DNA of 64,000 nt, from the NCBI RefSeq assembly GCF_900115605.1, contig NZ_FOXC01000003.1, forward strand, positions 49,614-113,613, read 5' to 3'. Below the pieces are notes generated by a model, which saw nothing but the letters and a program-made list of their open reading frames with translations, was not told the origin of the DNA and ran no database searches. A program made the position numbers and the translations under genes. The DNA comes from Halolactibacillus halophilus. Lineage in GTDB: Bacteria > Bacillota > Bacilli > Bacillales > Amphibacillaceae. Shown here piece after piece: positions 1 to 7,837 of the stretch; positions within the stretch are counted from its first letter, which is position 1, and each line of letters starts with the position of its first letter.

Positions 1-1
1 A

Positions 2-319
2 AAAGGGATAAATATTTCTACCGAAGAGGCTTTTCGTCTTTATGAGACACACGACGCTGACATTGTCCCTTATCTTGATACCGTCATTGAACGGATGGGG
101 ATGGCCTTCGTTTCACTTATTAACACACTCGACCCTGAGATTATCGTTGTTGGGGGCGGGGTAAGCCAGGCGGGTGATAGACTATTTAAACCGATTCGTC
201 AGTATGTTAAACGATTTACTCTTAATAAAGAGGCAGGCGACACACCAATTGTTTTGGCAAAACTTAACCAAGAGGCAGGTGTCATTGGAGCTGCGGCACT
301 TTCCTTTCCACTTAAATAA
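2..319 (+). CDS. ROK-family glucokinase-like protein, C-terminal part (cut by window edge)
   Basis: Reading frame 2 is open from the window edge to a TAA at 317-319, giving about 105 residues. The segment with a VVGGGVSQAGDRL motif followed by the QEAGVIGAAAL tail is the typical end of Bacillaceae ROK glucokinases (GlcK type), which phosphorylate glucose with ATP in the cytoplasm. The N-terminal ATP-binding motif and the zinc-binding Cys cluster lie outside the window, so substrate cannot be judged; a fructokinase or regulatory ROK protein is possible. The gene lies about 100 bp upstream of manA in the same direction, which fits a hexose-use neighbourhood. Confidence 0.75.
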   Translation, partial: KGINISTEEAFRLYETHDADIVPYLDTVIERMGMAFVSLINTLDPEIIVVGGGVSQAGDRLFKPIRQYVKRFTLNKEAGDTPIVLAKLNQEAGVIGAAALSFPLK

Positions 320-416
320 AAAAACACCTGTCTTGGCTTTTAATCTATGCACAGACAAGCTATACTAATAAGGAATTGACGTATAAAACTACAAAACAAA
401 CATAAGGAGCGTAACT

Positions 417-1376
417 ATGACAACACAACCATTATTTTTATCCCCTGCCCTGCAAGAACGTATTTGGGGCGGAGATAAGTTGAAAACGGAGTTTAACTAT
501 GAAATTCCTTCAAACAAAACCGGTGAAGCATGGGTTATCTCAGCACACGAAAATGGCCCAAGCACAATTGAAAACGGTCCTCTTAAAGGACAGACGCTGA
601 CAGAAGCATGGGAAAATCATCGCGATTACTTTAACCGGAGCGAAACCGATACCGAAGCTTATCCTTTACTCGTTAAAATTTTAGATGCGGCCAAAGATTT
701 GTCTGTTCAAGTTCATCCGGATGATACTTACGCACGTGAACAAGAAGGCGTACCATATGGCAAGACAGAATGCTGGTATGTGCTTGATGCTGAAGCAGAT
801 GCTAAAATTGTTTTTGGTCACCATGCGAATACAACTGAGGAACTTCAAACACTCGCTGAAAACGGTGAGTGGGAAAAGTTATTGCGCTACGTACCAGTGA
901 AAAAAGGCGATTTTATTTACGTACCAAGTGGTTCTATTCACGCGATTGGGGCAGGAATTGTTATTTTAGAAACCCAACAAAGCTCTGATATTACTTACCG
1001 CGTCTATGATTATGATCGTACGGATGATGCGGGTAACACACGCGAATTGCACCTTACTCAGTCTATAGATGTCACCACAGCACCTCACAAAGACCCTGAA
1101 CTAAAACAAACAGAAACAACAGAAGGTGACCTTGCGGTTACTCAATTAGTAAAAGAACACTATTTCACAGTAGAGAAATGGACTTTAGCGGGCAACGTAA
1201 CCAAATCACAAAATCAAGATTTCCTTCAATTAAGTGTGATTGACGGAGAGGGTACACTTACCGTTAATGATGAAGCCTATCCTATTAAAAAAGGCACACA
1301 CTTTATCTTGCCACATGGTGTTAAAACATTTGATTTAGTCGGTGACATGACCCTGATTACGTCATTCACATCATAA
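417..1376 (+). CDS. manA: Mannose-6-phosphate isomerase, type I (class I PMI)
   Basis: 319 residues, the usual length of the short Firmicutes ManA. It interconverts mannose 6-phosphate and fructose 6-phosphate in the cytoplasm. Zinc-site motifs are visible: QVHPDD near residue 98, the KTECWYVLD block near 116, and GSIHAIGAG near 175. A C-terminal cupin-like region ends near FILPHGVKTFDL. The start is fixed by a TAAGGAG site 7 bases upstream of ATG 417. A rho-independent terminator follows directly. The sugar kinase upstream suggests shared hexose metabolism, but the ~97-bp gap leaves co-transcription open. Confidence 0.93.
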   Translation: MTTQPLFLSPALQERIWGGDKLKTEFNYEIPSNKTGEAWVISAHENGPSTIENGPLKGQTLTEAWENHRDYFNRSETDTEAYPLLVKILDAAKDLSVQVHPDDTYAREQEGVPYGKTECWYVLDAEADAKIVFGHHANTTEELQTLAENGEWEKLLRYVPVKKGDFIYVPSGSIHAIGAGIVILETQQSSDITYRVYDYDRTDDAGNTRELHLTQSIDVTTAPHKDPELKQTETTEGDLAVTQLVKEHYFTVEKWTLAGNVTKSQNQDFLQLSVIDGEGTLTVNDEAYPIKKGTHFILPHGVKTFDLVGDMTLITSFTS

Positions 1377-1380
1377 CTTT

Positions 1381-1412
1381 TACGCTGTCACCATTATGTG
1401 GCAGCGTATTTT
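1381..1412 (+). terminator. Rho-independent terminator after manA
   Basis: An 11-bp stem (TACGCTGTCAC with GTGGCAGCGTA, one G-U pair) and a short loop are followed by a TATTTTAA tail, immediately after the manA stop. Confidence 0.8.
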
Positions 1413-1555
1413 AATGGGACTTAAAAGAAAACAGCCATCATCAAACTTAACTTATTTTTTCTTTTCATCTTCATAAGTTCTTCACTTCTTCTTCGTATAC
1501 TTAAAGTATTAAGAAAAAGGAGGCACAAAAATCGAAATAAATTATTGGTTTATCT

Positions 1556-1614
1556 AAAATAGACCCTAAAGAGGGAGACTTTATTTTAGCGTCCATTCTT
1601 TAGGGTCTATTTTA
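1556..1614. terminator. 17-bp perfect inverted repeat, probable bidirectional terminator (crp side)
   Basis: Arms 1557-1573 and 1597-1613 are exact complements over 17 bp around a 24-nt spacer, with T-rich flanks on both strands. On the minus strand it follows the Crp/Fnr gene and fits its terminator. On the plus strand it is preceded at 1515-1521 by an AAGGAGG sequence with no ATG, GTG or TTG at proper distance, so a small plus-strand RNA cannot be excluded. The rest of the 1413-1638 gap shows no gene. Confidence 0.6.
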
Positions 1615-1638
1615 CTATATAGCTGGTCCTTTTACTTA

Positions 1639-2301
1639 TTATAAAGGTTTTAAAATCATAAAAGATTTAGGTCCGAGTTTTTTTAGCTCACCGTTTTTTT
1701 CTAATCGTTTAATTGCCCGGCTAATACTTTCAGGTGTCGTCCCTAGGTGACTGGCTAAATCTTTTTGTTTCATCGGCAACTCACATTTAACTGGTGGTTG
1801 TGCTGTTAGCACCAATTGATGGAGAAAGTTTTTTAACCTAACATCAACCGGACCTGATGTGGCTTGTTGCAGCGCACGTTCGGATTCATCTAAGCGATGA
1901 GCAAGATGCTTCAACAATGTTAAAGCAATCGGTGGATACGACGTCAATAGCACATCAATATCACCCTGTCTAATATGACAAACTTGGCTATCTTCCACCG
2001 CCTCAGCGAAAACATCATGATCTTGGTCTAAAAATAAAGCTAATTCTCCGGTGAAATCCCCTGGTAGTAACAGGCGAACCAGTTGGTCTTTTCCGTCTTC
2101 ATTTGAACGATATAATTTCACTTTCCCAGTGTGCACGACGTAGAGACCGGTTGAGGCATCACCTGCTTTAAACAAGAAACTACCGGCTGAAAACGGCTTT
2201 GAATGAACGACTTTCATTACCTCCATTAACTGCTCCTCTGGTAGATGATTAAATATTGGGACGCGTCTCACACATCCCGTCATATGCTGACATCCACTCA
2301 T
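1639..2301 (-). CDS. Crp/Fnr-family transcriptional regulator
   Basis: About 220 residues from the ATG at 2301, preceded by GGGGGGAG. The longer reading frame to 2346 has no good ribosome site. A cyclic-nucleotide-type beta barrel (GSFLFKAGD through PGDFTGELALF) is followed by a C-terminal winged helix with recognition region DLASHLGTTPESISRAIK. The N-terminus begins MSGCQHMTGCVRRVPIF, with two Cys six residues apart, as in Fnr-like lactic-acid-bacterium regulators that may sense redox, metal or an Fe-S cluster; ligand is inferred only. It is the last gene of a minus-strand operon with a metal ATPase and a small HMA protein, and an FNR-type box lies upstream of that operon. Likely it senses metal or oxygen and controls this operon. 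Confidence 0.85.
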   Translation of the reverse strand: MSGCQHMTGCVRRVPIFNHLPEEQLMEVMKVVHSKPFSAGSFLFKAGDASTGLYVVHTGKVKLYRSNEDGKDQLVRLLLPGDFTGELALFLDQDHDVFAEAVEDSQVCHIRQGDIDVLLTSYPPIALTLLKHLAHRLDESERALQQATSGPVDVRLKNFLHQLVLTAQPPVKCELPMKQKDLASHLGTTPESISRAIKRLEKNGELKKLGPKSFMILKPL

Positions 2302-2368
2302 GCTTCTCCCCCCTATCGTCATCCTTAAGTTAAATCTTATCACCATTTACCCTTAGTGATGACCTTTA

Positions 2369-4213
2369 TTATTTCGGTTGATAACGAATTAACCGCATAC
2401 CATTTAAAATAACAATGAGGACACTTGCCTCATGAACAAACATACCTGATGCTAGATGTATCGTACCATTTAACACGCCGAGAAGTAAAAAGAAAACCGT
2501 CAGTAAAGCAATCGCGATATTTTGCGTCCGGTTTTTCACCGTCGCTTTGGCAAGGCGATAAGCATGAACAAGCTTATCTAATCGGTCGTTCATCACGACC
2601 ACATCCGCTGTTTCAATTGCTACATCAGTACCTGATAATCCCATCGCAATACCGATATCACTGAGTGCTAAAGCTGGAGCGTCATTGACACCATCTCCTA
2701 CCATCACGACTTTTTCTCCTTTTTGTTGTCGTTGTTTAATTTCCTCTAGTTTATCTTTCGGTTGTAATTCCGCTCGAACAGAAGTGATCCCTAATTGTTT
2801 TGCGACATATTGCGCTGTTTTCTCGTTATCACCTGTCAACATCACTAAGTCACGGGCACCGTTATGTTTAAGAGCAGCTAACGCTGTTTTTGCTTCTTCT
2901 CTCATCACATCATTAATGACGAGGTAACCAATAACACGCGCTTCTTTTGCGACAATGACAACTGTTTTACCCTCAGCTTCTTCTGCTTCAATTTGTTTAT
3001 TTACTGCTGACGTTATCTCAATACTTTGCGCATCCATTAATCGGCGATTACCAATCGTATATTGTTGACCATCAAAAAAGCCACATAAGCCTTGACCTTT
3101 TATAAGGGTAACATCTAAATGCTGATCCGTTAAACTATGCGTTTTCTTCGCATAATCCACAATCGCCCGTCCCAAATGATGTTCAGAGTGACGCTCAAGT
3201 TCTGCGACTTCAAATAACCAGTCCGCTTCAATAAATGAAACGACATTTGTAACAGCCGGCTCGCCTTTTGTTAGAGTGCCAGTTTTATCAAACATAAATG
3301 TTGTGGCTTGTTTAAAGCGATCAACAGCGTCGCCACCTTTTAATAACACACCATTTTTAGCCGCATTACCAATCCCACTCACATTAGATACTGGCGCACC
3401 AATCACAAGCGCACCTGGACACGCAATTACTAAAAAGGTAATCGCTAAGTGCAAGTTTTGCGTCATTAAATAAACAATCACACTTAATATAACGACGCCT
3501 GGTGTATAATATTGACTAAAACGATCGAGAAACTTTTCTGTTTGCGACTTTTGATCTTGTGCTTCTTCCACCAATTCGATAATTTGATTAAAGGCCGTAT
3601 CTTCTCCGACTTTTTTCGCTTGTACTTTAATATAACCTTCATCGACAATCGTTCCACTAAAGACCGCTTCACCGGTTGTTTTTTCCCTCGGCACACTTTC
3701 ACCCGTCATCATCGCTTCATTTAATTGTGCTTCACCTGAAATAATCGCCCCATCAACCGGAACCTTTCCGCCCGCTTTTACAATCACAATATCATCAAGC
3801 GCAACGTCACCAACAGCGACCTTAACCTCTTGTCCATCTTTTAAGAGAATGGCCTCATCTGGTGCGAGTGCCATCAGCGACTGGATTGATTCCCTCGTGC
3901 GCGCTAACGTGCGCGCTTCTAAGAAACTACCAAATAAAAACAAAAACCCTACAACACTACTTTCGACGTATTCACCGATGACAATCGCACCGATGATCGC
4001 AATTGAAACGAGTAAATCAATACTCATATATTTAAATTTAAGTGCCTGTAAGGCAAAATAAACAATTGGGATACCTGTCAGTACCGTTGCTACAACGAGT
4101 AATATATCAATTGAATGATTTGCACCAATTAAATTAAGAAGAAAGGCTAGTGCAATAACTAGTCCCGAACTAATCATGGCGATTGATTTAAACTTCGTCA
4201 TTTTTTGAGCCAT
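2369..4213 (-). CDS. P1B-type heavy-metal-translocating ATPase with a CPG motif
   Basis: 614 residues from ATG 4213, chosen because AAAGGGGAG lies 9 bases upstream. Six or more membrane helices are visible and there is no N-terminal metal-binding domain. Motifs include MMTGESVP, DKTGTLTKGEP (phosphorylated Asp about residue 309), and MVGDGVNDAPALALSDIG. The transmembrane metal motif reads ACPGAL (near residue 265) where Cu, Cd and Zn exporters usually have CPC. The cytoplasmic HP motif reads SEHHLG instead of SEHPL. The missing HMA domain is supplied in trans by the small protein at 4332-4538. Export of a transition metal from the cytoplasm is likely, but the altered motif makes the ion uncertain. 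Confidence 0.88.
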   Translation of the reverse strand: MAQKMTKFKSIAMISSGLVIALAFLLNLIGANHSIDILLVVATVLTGIPIVYFALQALKFKYMSIDLLVSIAIIGAIVIGEYVESSVVGFLFLFGSFLEARTLARTRESIQSLMALAPDEAILLKDGQEVKVAVGDVALDDIVIVKAGGKVPVDGAIISGEAQLNEAMMTGESVPREKTTGEAVFSGTIVDEGYIKVQAKKVGEDTAFNQIIELVEEAQDQKSQTEKFLDRFSQYYTPGVVILSVIVYLMTQNLHLAITFLVIACPGALVIGAPVSNVSGIGNAAKNGVLLKGGDAVDRFKQATTFMFDKTGTLTKGEPAVTNVVSFIEADWLFEVAELERHSEHHLGRAIVDYAKKTHSLTDQHLDVTLIKGQGLCGFFDGQQYTIGNRRLMDAQSIEITSAVNKQIEAEEAEGKTVVIVAKEARVIGYLVINDVMREEAKTALAALKHNGARDLVMLTGDNEKTAQYVAKQLGITSVRAELQPKDKLEEIKQRQQKGEKVVMVGDGVNDAPALALSDIGIAMGLSGTDVAIETADVVVMNDRLDKLVHAYRLAKATVKNRTQNIAIALLTVFFLLLGVLNGTIHLASGMFVHEASVLIVILNGMRLIRYQPK

Positions 4214-4331
4214 GAGCTTGTCTCCCCTTTTCATTTCAATGAGCTGTTTAGCCCATTTATTACTAAATAATTATAATTGCTTTGATTTCCCTTAAACAGA
4301 AACTCCCCCTCAAAGTAAGGGAGACACCTGG

Positions 4332-4538
4332 TTAACCTCTTATTGTATAACCCAACTTTTCAATAACCATTTCAATATCATGACGCGTTACGGTTGCCTC
4401 ATCAAAATCAACTTTTACTTTACTCGAGTTAAACAATACCTCGACACTATTCACCCCGTCTTGTTGTTTGACACCTGATTCTATTTTCTTTACACAACTT
4501 GGGCAGCCCAGTTGGTTTAATTTAATTGTTTCTAACAT
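4332..4538 (-). CDS. Small heavy-metal-associated (CopZ-like) protein
   Basis: 68 residues with the ferredoxin-like HMA fold pattern and a GCPSC metal-binding pair at residues 11-15, in place of the more common GMxCxxC. The ATG at 4538 follows AAGGAGG at good distance. It is the first gene of the operon with the P1B ATPase about 120 bp downstream, and probably delivers a soft metal such as Cu(I) to it or to the regulator. The end shows the expected IEKLGYTI helix-strand of HMA domains. Confidence 0.88.
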   Translation of the reverse strand: MLETIKLNQLGCPSCVKKIESGVKQQDGVNSVEVLFNSSKVKVDFDEATVTRHDIEMVIEKLGYTIRG

Positions 4539-4598
4539 GTTTGTTTCCTCCTTTGTTTGTTGTTAACTCCACTATAACGGAGAAATCATGATTAAAAA

Positions 4599-4612
4599 TT
4601 GATGCACGTCAA
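4599..4612. promoter_or_regulatory. FNR-type operator (TTGAT-N4-GTCAA) between divergent operons
   Basis: The 14-bp sequence TTGATGCACGTCAA is a near-perfect dyad that matches the Crp/Fnr consensus TTGAT-N4-ATCAA with one change. It lies 61 bp upstream of the HMA gene start on the minus strand and about 157 bp upstream of the acetolactate-synthase-like gene on the plus strand. A TATGAT at 4685-4690 is a possible -10 for the latter, with a poor -35. Because the minus-strand operon encodes a Crp/Fnr protein, autoregulation is the simplest reading. Confidence 0.6.
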
Positions 4613-4768
4613 GTTATAAATTATTTCTTTTTGAACGTTTTGTGAACCTTTCTTTTTTTCTATTCCTTTACGTATAGAAAGTGATATGATGACGTTACTT
4701 TATTTTTTAGAATATTTAAAATAGTTAAACATTAATACATTTATTTCACCTTACTAGGAGGAACGCTC

Positions 4769-6427
4769 ATGATTATTGCTACACCGACAAAAACAAACCT
4801 GAGCCATCATTTTACAAAACTATTAAAGGCGCATCACATTAACCATACTTTCATAACTGGTCAACCGTTACCGTTTTTAGCTGACCAACCCGATTTCCCC
4901 GTCACCTCACTCGTTCATGACCAAGCAACGGTCCATGCAGCGGATGGCTATAGCCGGGCAACAGGCGCTGTGGGCGTCTGTTTTTTATACAATCATCAAG
5001 CTATACCGAGTGCGATTACGGCGATGGCGACAGCGAAATTAGATTCTGTTCCCCTCGTTATCTTACTCCAGTCATCTGATCATGAATCACGGCTCAGCGC
5101 TGACACTTTTTCGATGACGCAAGCTTTAATAAAAGACTATGTTCCGGTAAGAGGTAAAGATGAGCTTTTACCTCGGGTCGATGACAGTCTGAAGCTTGCC
5201 AAAACTGGTCGACCAGGTATTGTTATTGTTGATGTTGATTTTCAACTTTTTAATGCGGAAATAGATGCTACATTTAACCCAACTGATACTTCAGTATCAT
5301 CTACCAAAAAACAAATCAAAGATGATAAAATGACCGAAATACTGACGGCACTAAAGGAAGCCAAACAACCGGTGATCCTTGTTGGTGGCGGTACGGTAAT
5401 AGGCAATGCTTCTCGTGAACTTGATTACTTTATCAAACAGACAAGCATCCCGTTTGTAAGTACATTAATGGGACTTGGCGCCATTGATGAAGACCACCCA
5501 CTTCACTTAGGGATGGTTGGCATGCACGGGACTTATAGCGCTAACCGTGCGGTCCATAAAGCTGACTTACTAATTTGTCTTGGCGTCCGGTTCTCTGACC
5601 GTATTACCGGAAAAATTAAAGGCTTTTCACCACATTCGAAAAAGATACAAGTTGACATTGACCCAGCAGAAATCAATAAGTTGATTTCCGTCGAGCTTCC
5701 GATTATTGGCGATGTTAAAAATGTCTTATCTGAGTTAAATCAACAGGCACTTCCTCAAGCTTTAGACACTTGGCAAACAGAAGCATGTTCCTGGCAACAA
5801 ACATCGGCTAAATTTCATAAAGTCACGCATGAATCATTAGATCCTTCGGTTATTCTGACAACTCTTCAACAAGTTGCTCAGTCAGATTGTCTGGTTGCGA
5901 CCGATGTCGGTCAACATCAAATGTGGACGGCCCATCATTTTAGATTACGCGGTCCAAGGCAATTCCTTACGTCTGGCGGATTTGGCACTATGGGCTACGG
6001 CCTGCCCGCTGCGATTGGCGGGGCGAGAAAGACGCCAAATCAACAAGTGATTTTAGTTACAGGAGACGGCAGCTTTCAAATGAACCTCCAAGAGCTGATG
6101 ACAGTAAGTAGAGAACGACTTAATATTAAAATAGCTATTTTCCAAAACGGTTACTTGGGGATGGTTCGTCAGTGGCAACAATTATTCTATCAACGGCAGT
6201 ATTCTGAAGTGAAAATTACCTCTCCTGATTTCACATTACTCGCATCAAGTTACGGGATAAATAGCGGTCAAGCCCACACGAGTGATGAAGCTCACGCCCT
6301 TATTAAACGTGCGATGGCGACTGATGGTCCGTTTGTGATGAGTTTTACGATTGAAGACGAGAAAAATGTTTATCCGATCGTTCCACCTGGTGGTAGCAAC
6401 ACTGAAGCGTTATTAGACGGTGAGTAA
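4769..6427 (+). CDS. Acetolactate synthase large-subunit-like ThDP enzyme, divergent
   Basis: 552 residues with the three-domain layout of acetohydroxyacid synthase. The C-terminal ThDP domain is standard: GDGSFQMN, NGYLGMVRQWQQLFY, and the GGFGTMGYGLPAAIGGA loop. The middle domain has LICLGVRFSDRITG. The N-terminal part is altered: the usual HEQ with catalytic Glu reads HDQ (about residue 49-51), the GPGATN loop is replaced by YNHQAIPSA, and the GQV..FQE segment by LQSSDHESRL. No small regulatory subunit gene follows. An AGGAGGAA site precedes ATG 4769. Condensation of pyruvate (or a related keto acid) is the expected reaction, but the substitutions allow another ThDP chemistry. Confidence 0.75.
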   Translation: MIIATPTKTNLSHHFTKLLKAHHINHTFITGQPLPFLADQPDFPVTSLVHDQATVHAADGYSRATGAVGVCFLYNHQAIPSAITAMATAKLDSVPLVILLQSSDHESRLSADTFSMTQALIKDYVPVRGKDELLPRVDDSLKLAKTGRPGIVIVDVDFQLFNAEIDATFNPTDTSVSSTKKQIKDDKMTEILTALKEAKQPVILVGGGTVIGNASRELDYFIKQTSIPFVSTLMGLGAIDEDHPLHLGMVGMHGTYSANRAVHKADLLICLGVRFSDRITGKIKGFSPHSKKIQVDIDPAEINKLISVELPIIGDVKNVLSELNQQALPQALDTWQTEACSWQQTSAKFHKVTHESLDPSVILTTLQQVAQSDCLVATDVGQHQMWTAHHFRLRGPRQFLTSGGFGTMGYGLPAAIGGARKTPNQQVILVTGDGSFQMNLQELMTVSRERLNIKIAIFQNGYLGMVRQWQQLFYQRQYSEVKITSPDFTLLASSYGINSGQAHTSDEAHALIKRAMATDGPFVMSFTIEDEKNVYPIVPPGGSNTEALLDGE

Positions 6428-6446
6428 TATTCAAAGAAATAGAAAC

Positions 6447-6482
6447 AACCACAGAGTAAACATACTCTGTGGTTAGCTTTTC
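6447..6482. terminator. Bidirectional rho-independent terminator
   Basis: A 12-bp perfect stem (AACCACAGAGTA with TACTCTGTGGTT) around a 4-base loop sits between two convergent genes, with a GCTTTT tail on the plus strand. Confidence 0.85.
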
Positions 6483-6501
6483 TAGTGATTCCCTTATATT
6501 T

Positions 6502-7413
6502 TTATACAATCGTTGTAACTTCTCCTGCTTGTTTAGATAACTGTTCGGCCGCATCTAATACATTATCAAAATCCGTTGTTGCGGTATTGACTTCTACTTT
6601 TGTTTGCTTAATATTATCTTGAACTTCTTTAGCATCACTGACAATTTGTGAAATTTCACTGGTGATTTGATCAATGTTTTGACGAATCTCTCCGATGGAT
6701 TGATCGACACCTGTTGCTAATTTTCTTACCTCATCGGCAACAACACTAAACCCGCGTCCATGCTCACCCGCTCGGGCCGCTTCAATGGCCGCATTTAAAG
6801 CAAGCAAGTTCGTTTGTGAAGCGATGCCACGAATCGTTTTAACGATATCTTGAATTGATTCGGTATTGCCTTGAAGTGTTTCTAATGTTTTTTGCGAGAC
6901 ATCATAAGCTCGATCAATTTGATCAACTTGTTTGGCGATAGCTTGACTACGATTTATACCAGTTCGTGCGCGTTCATTTAACACTGAAGACATTTCACTA
7001 AGTTGCTCAACGACACTAGTAATCGTATCTTGGCGGTCCGTTATATCTGTTGCGACTTTTACGACACCAACTACTTCACCTGATTGATCCTTCAGTGGCA
7101 TATAGGTCGCTTCAAGCCATACGCGTTCACCTGACTTTGCTTTTCGATCAATTTTATCTTGAAAACTTTCCCCATTATACAAATCATTCCAAAAGTCATC
7201 ATACACCTTTGTTTTACTAAAGCTATCAAAACACAGTTCCTTGTGGTGCATGCCTTTCATCTCTTCTGGTCGGTATCCTACCGTTTGCGCAAATAAAGGG
7301 TTCACATAAGATACCCGGCGCTGCATGTCAAATTGTATAATCGCTAAGTTACTTTCTAGCGCTTCGATAATCAGTTCACTTGATTCACAATTTTGAAATA
7401 ATTTTGTTTCCAT
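6502..7413 (-). CDS. Soluble PAS-domain methyl-accepting chemotaxis protein
   Basis: About 303 residues and no membrane helix. An N-terminal PAS domain (roughly residues 15-125, with [19 protein letters not shown] and a PAC end [10 protein letters not shown]) is joined to a short MCP signalling domain whose hairpin tip reads [19 protein letters not shown]. Such cytoplasmic receptors sense redox, oxygen or metabolic state through a cofactor and control CheA. ATG 7413 is preferred because GGAGG lies 5 bases upstream; ATG 7425 is possible. It runs in the same direction as the next receptor but is separated from it by more than 400 bp holding an intron relic. Confidence 0.88.
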   Translation of the reverse strand: METKLFQNCESSELIIEALESNLAIIQFDMQRRVSYVNPLFAQTVGYRPEEMKGMHHKELCFDSFSKTKVYDDFWNDLYNGESFQDKIDRKAKSGERVWLEATYMPLKDQSGEVVGVVKVATDITDRQDTITSVVEQLSEMSSVLNERARTGINRSQAIAKQVDQIDRAYDVSQKTLETLQGNTESIQDIVKTIRGIASQTNLLALNAAIEAARAGEHGRGFSVVADEVRKLATGVDQSIGEIRQNIDQITSEISQIVSDAKEVQDNIKQTKVEVNTATTDFDNVLDAAEQLSKQAGEVTTIV

Positions 7414-7614
7414 CTTTTCCTCCATCTGGACTCCGCTTCAAATATAGGCCCTCTACAATATCTATTGATTAATCCATGTCATAACCCTTACTTTATTACT
7501 ATCGACATGATTTATTAAATTATTAGTATTCGCTTATACATTAACTATACGTAGGTTATCCAATATATTCTGCATAGTCAAATGTTTCGACTTAAGAGAA
7601 AAAGATTTTAAAAA

Positions 7615-7790
7615 ATCGAGTAGGAGGTAGGTGATTAGTTCACCTTCCGTTTCATATCACTATGAACGTTTGGACTAAAAAATAGAGATCTCCCCGGGTA
7701 AGAGTAGTCACTTTCCACTCATGTCACTGCTTCATTTACTCAATGAAATTTCGGACAGTATTGGACTTCATCTTGTGGTGCCGGGCGCAC
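7615..7790 (-). mobile_element. Relic of a class-C (IIC) group II intron, internally deleted
   Basis: Read on the minus strand the 176-nt segment begins with GTGCGCCCGGCA, the classic 5' end of group II introns. It contains GAGTAAATGAAGCAG, TTACCCGGGGAG, CATAGTG and GGAAGG in the same order as I recall from the Oceanobacillus iheyensis IIC intron. It ends with a GGTGA/TCACC hairpin and TCCTACTCGAT, like domain VI and the 3' end. Most of domain I, the reverse transcriptase and domain V are missing, so it cannot splice or move by itself. It begins three to four bases after the T-tract of the neighbouring terminator (7794-7828), the preferred target of class-C introns. The rest of the gap (7426-7614) shows no gene. 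Confidence 0.75.
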
Positions 7791-7793
7791 AAC

Positions 7794-7828
7794 AAAAACC
7801 CCGCTCCCAACCAAACGTTGGAGCGGGG
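7794..7828 (-). terminator. Rho-independent terminator of the second chemotaxis receptor
   Basis: The GC-rich stem CCCCGCTCC with GAGCGGGG (7799-7828) is followed on the minus strand by TTTTT, just after the receptor stop codon. It also serves as the insertion target of the intron relic. Confidence 0.9.
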
Positions 7829-7837
7829 AAACAATCG

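Noticed and set aside
3512..3724. Open frames on the opposite strand of the metal ATPase
   Set aside because: Low-complexity mirror of the coding frame, no ribosome site or family motif.
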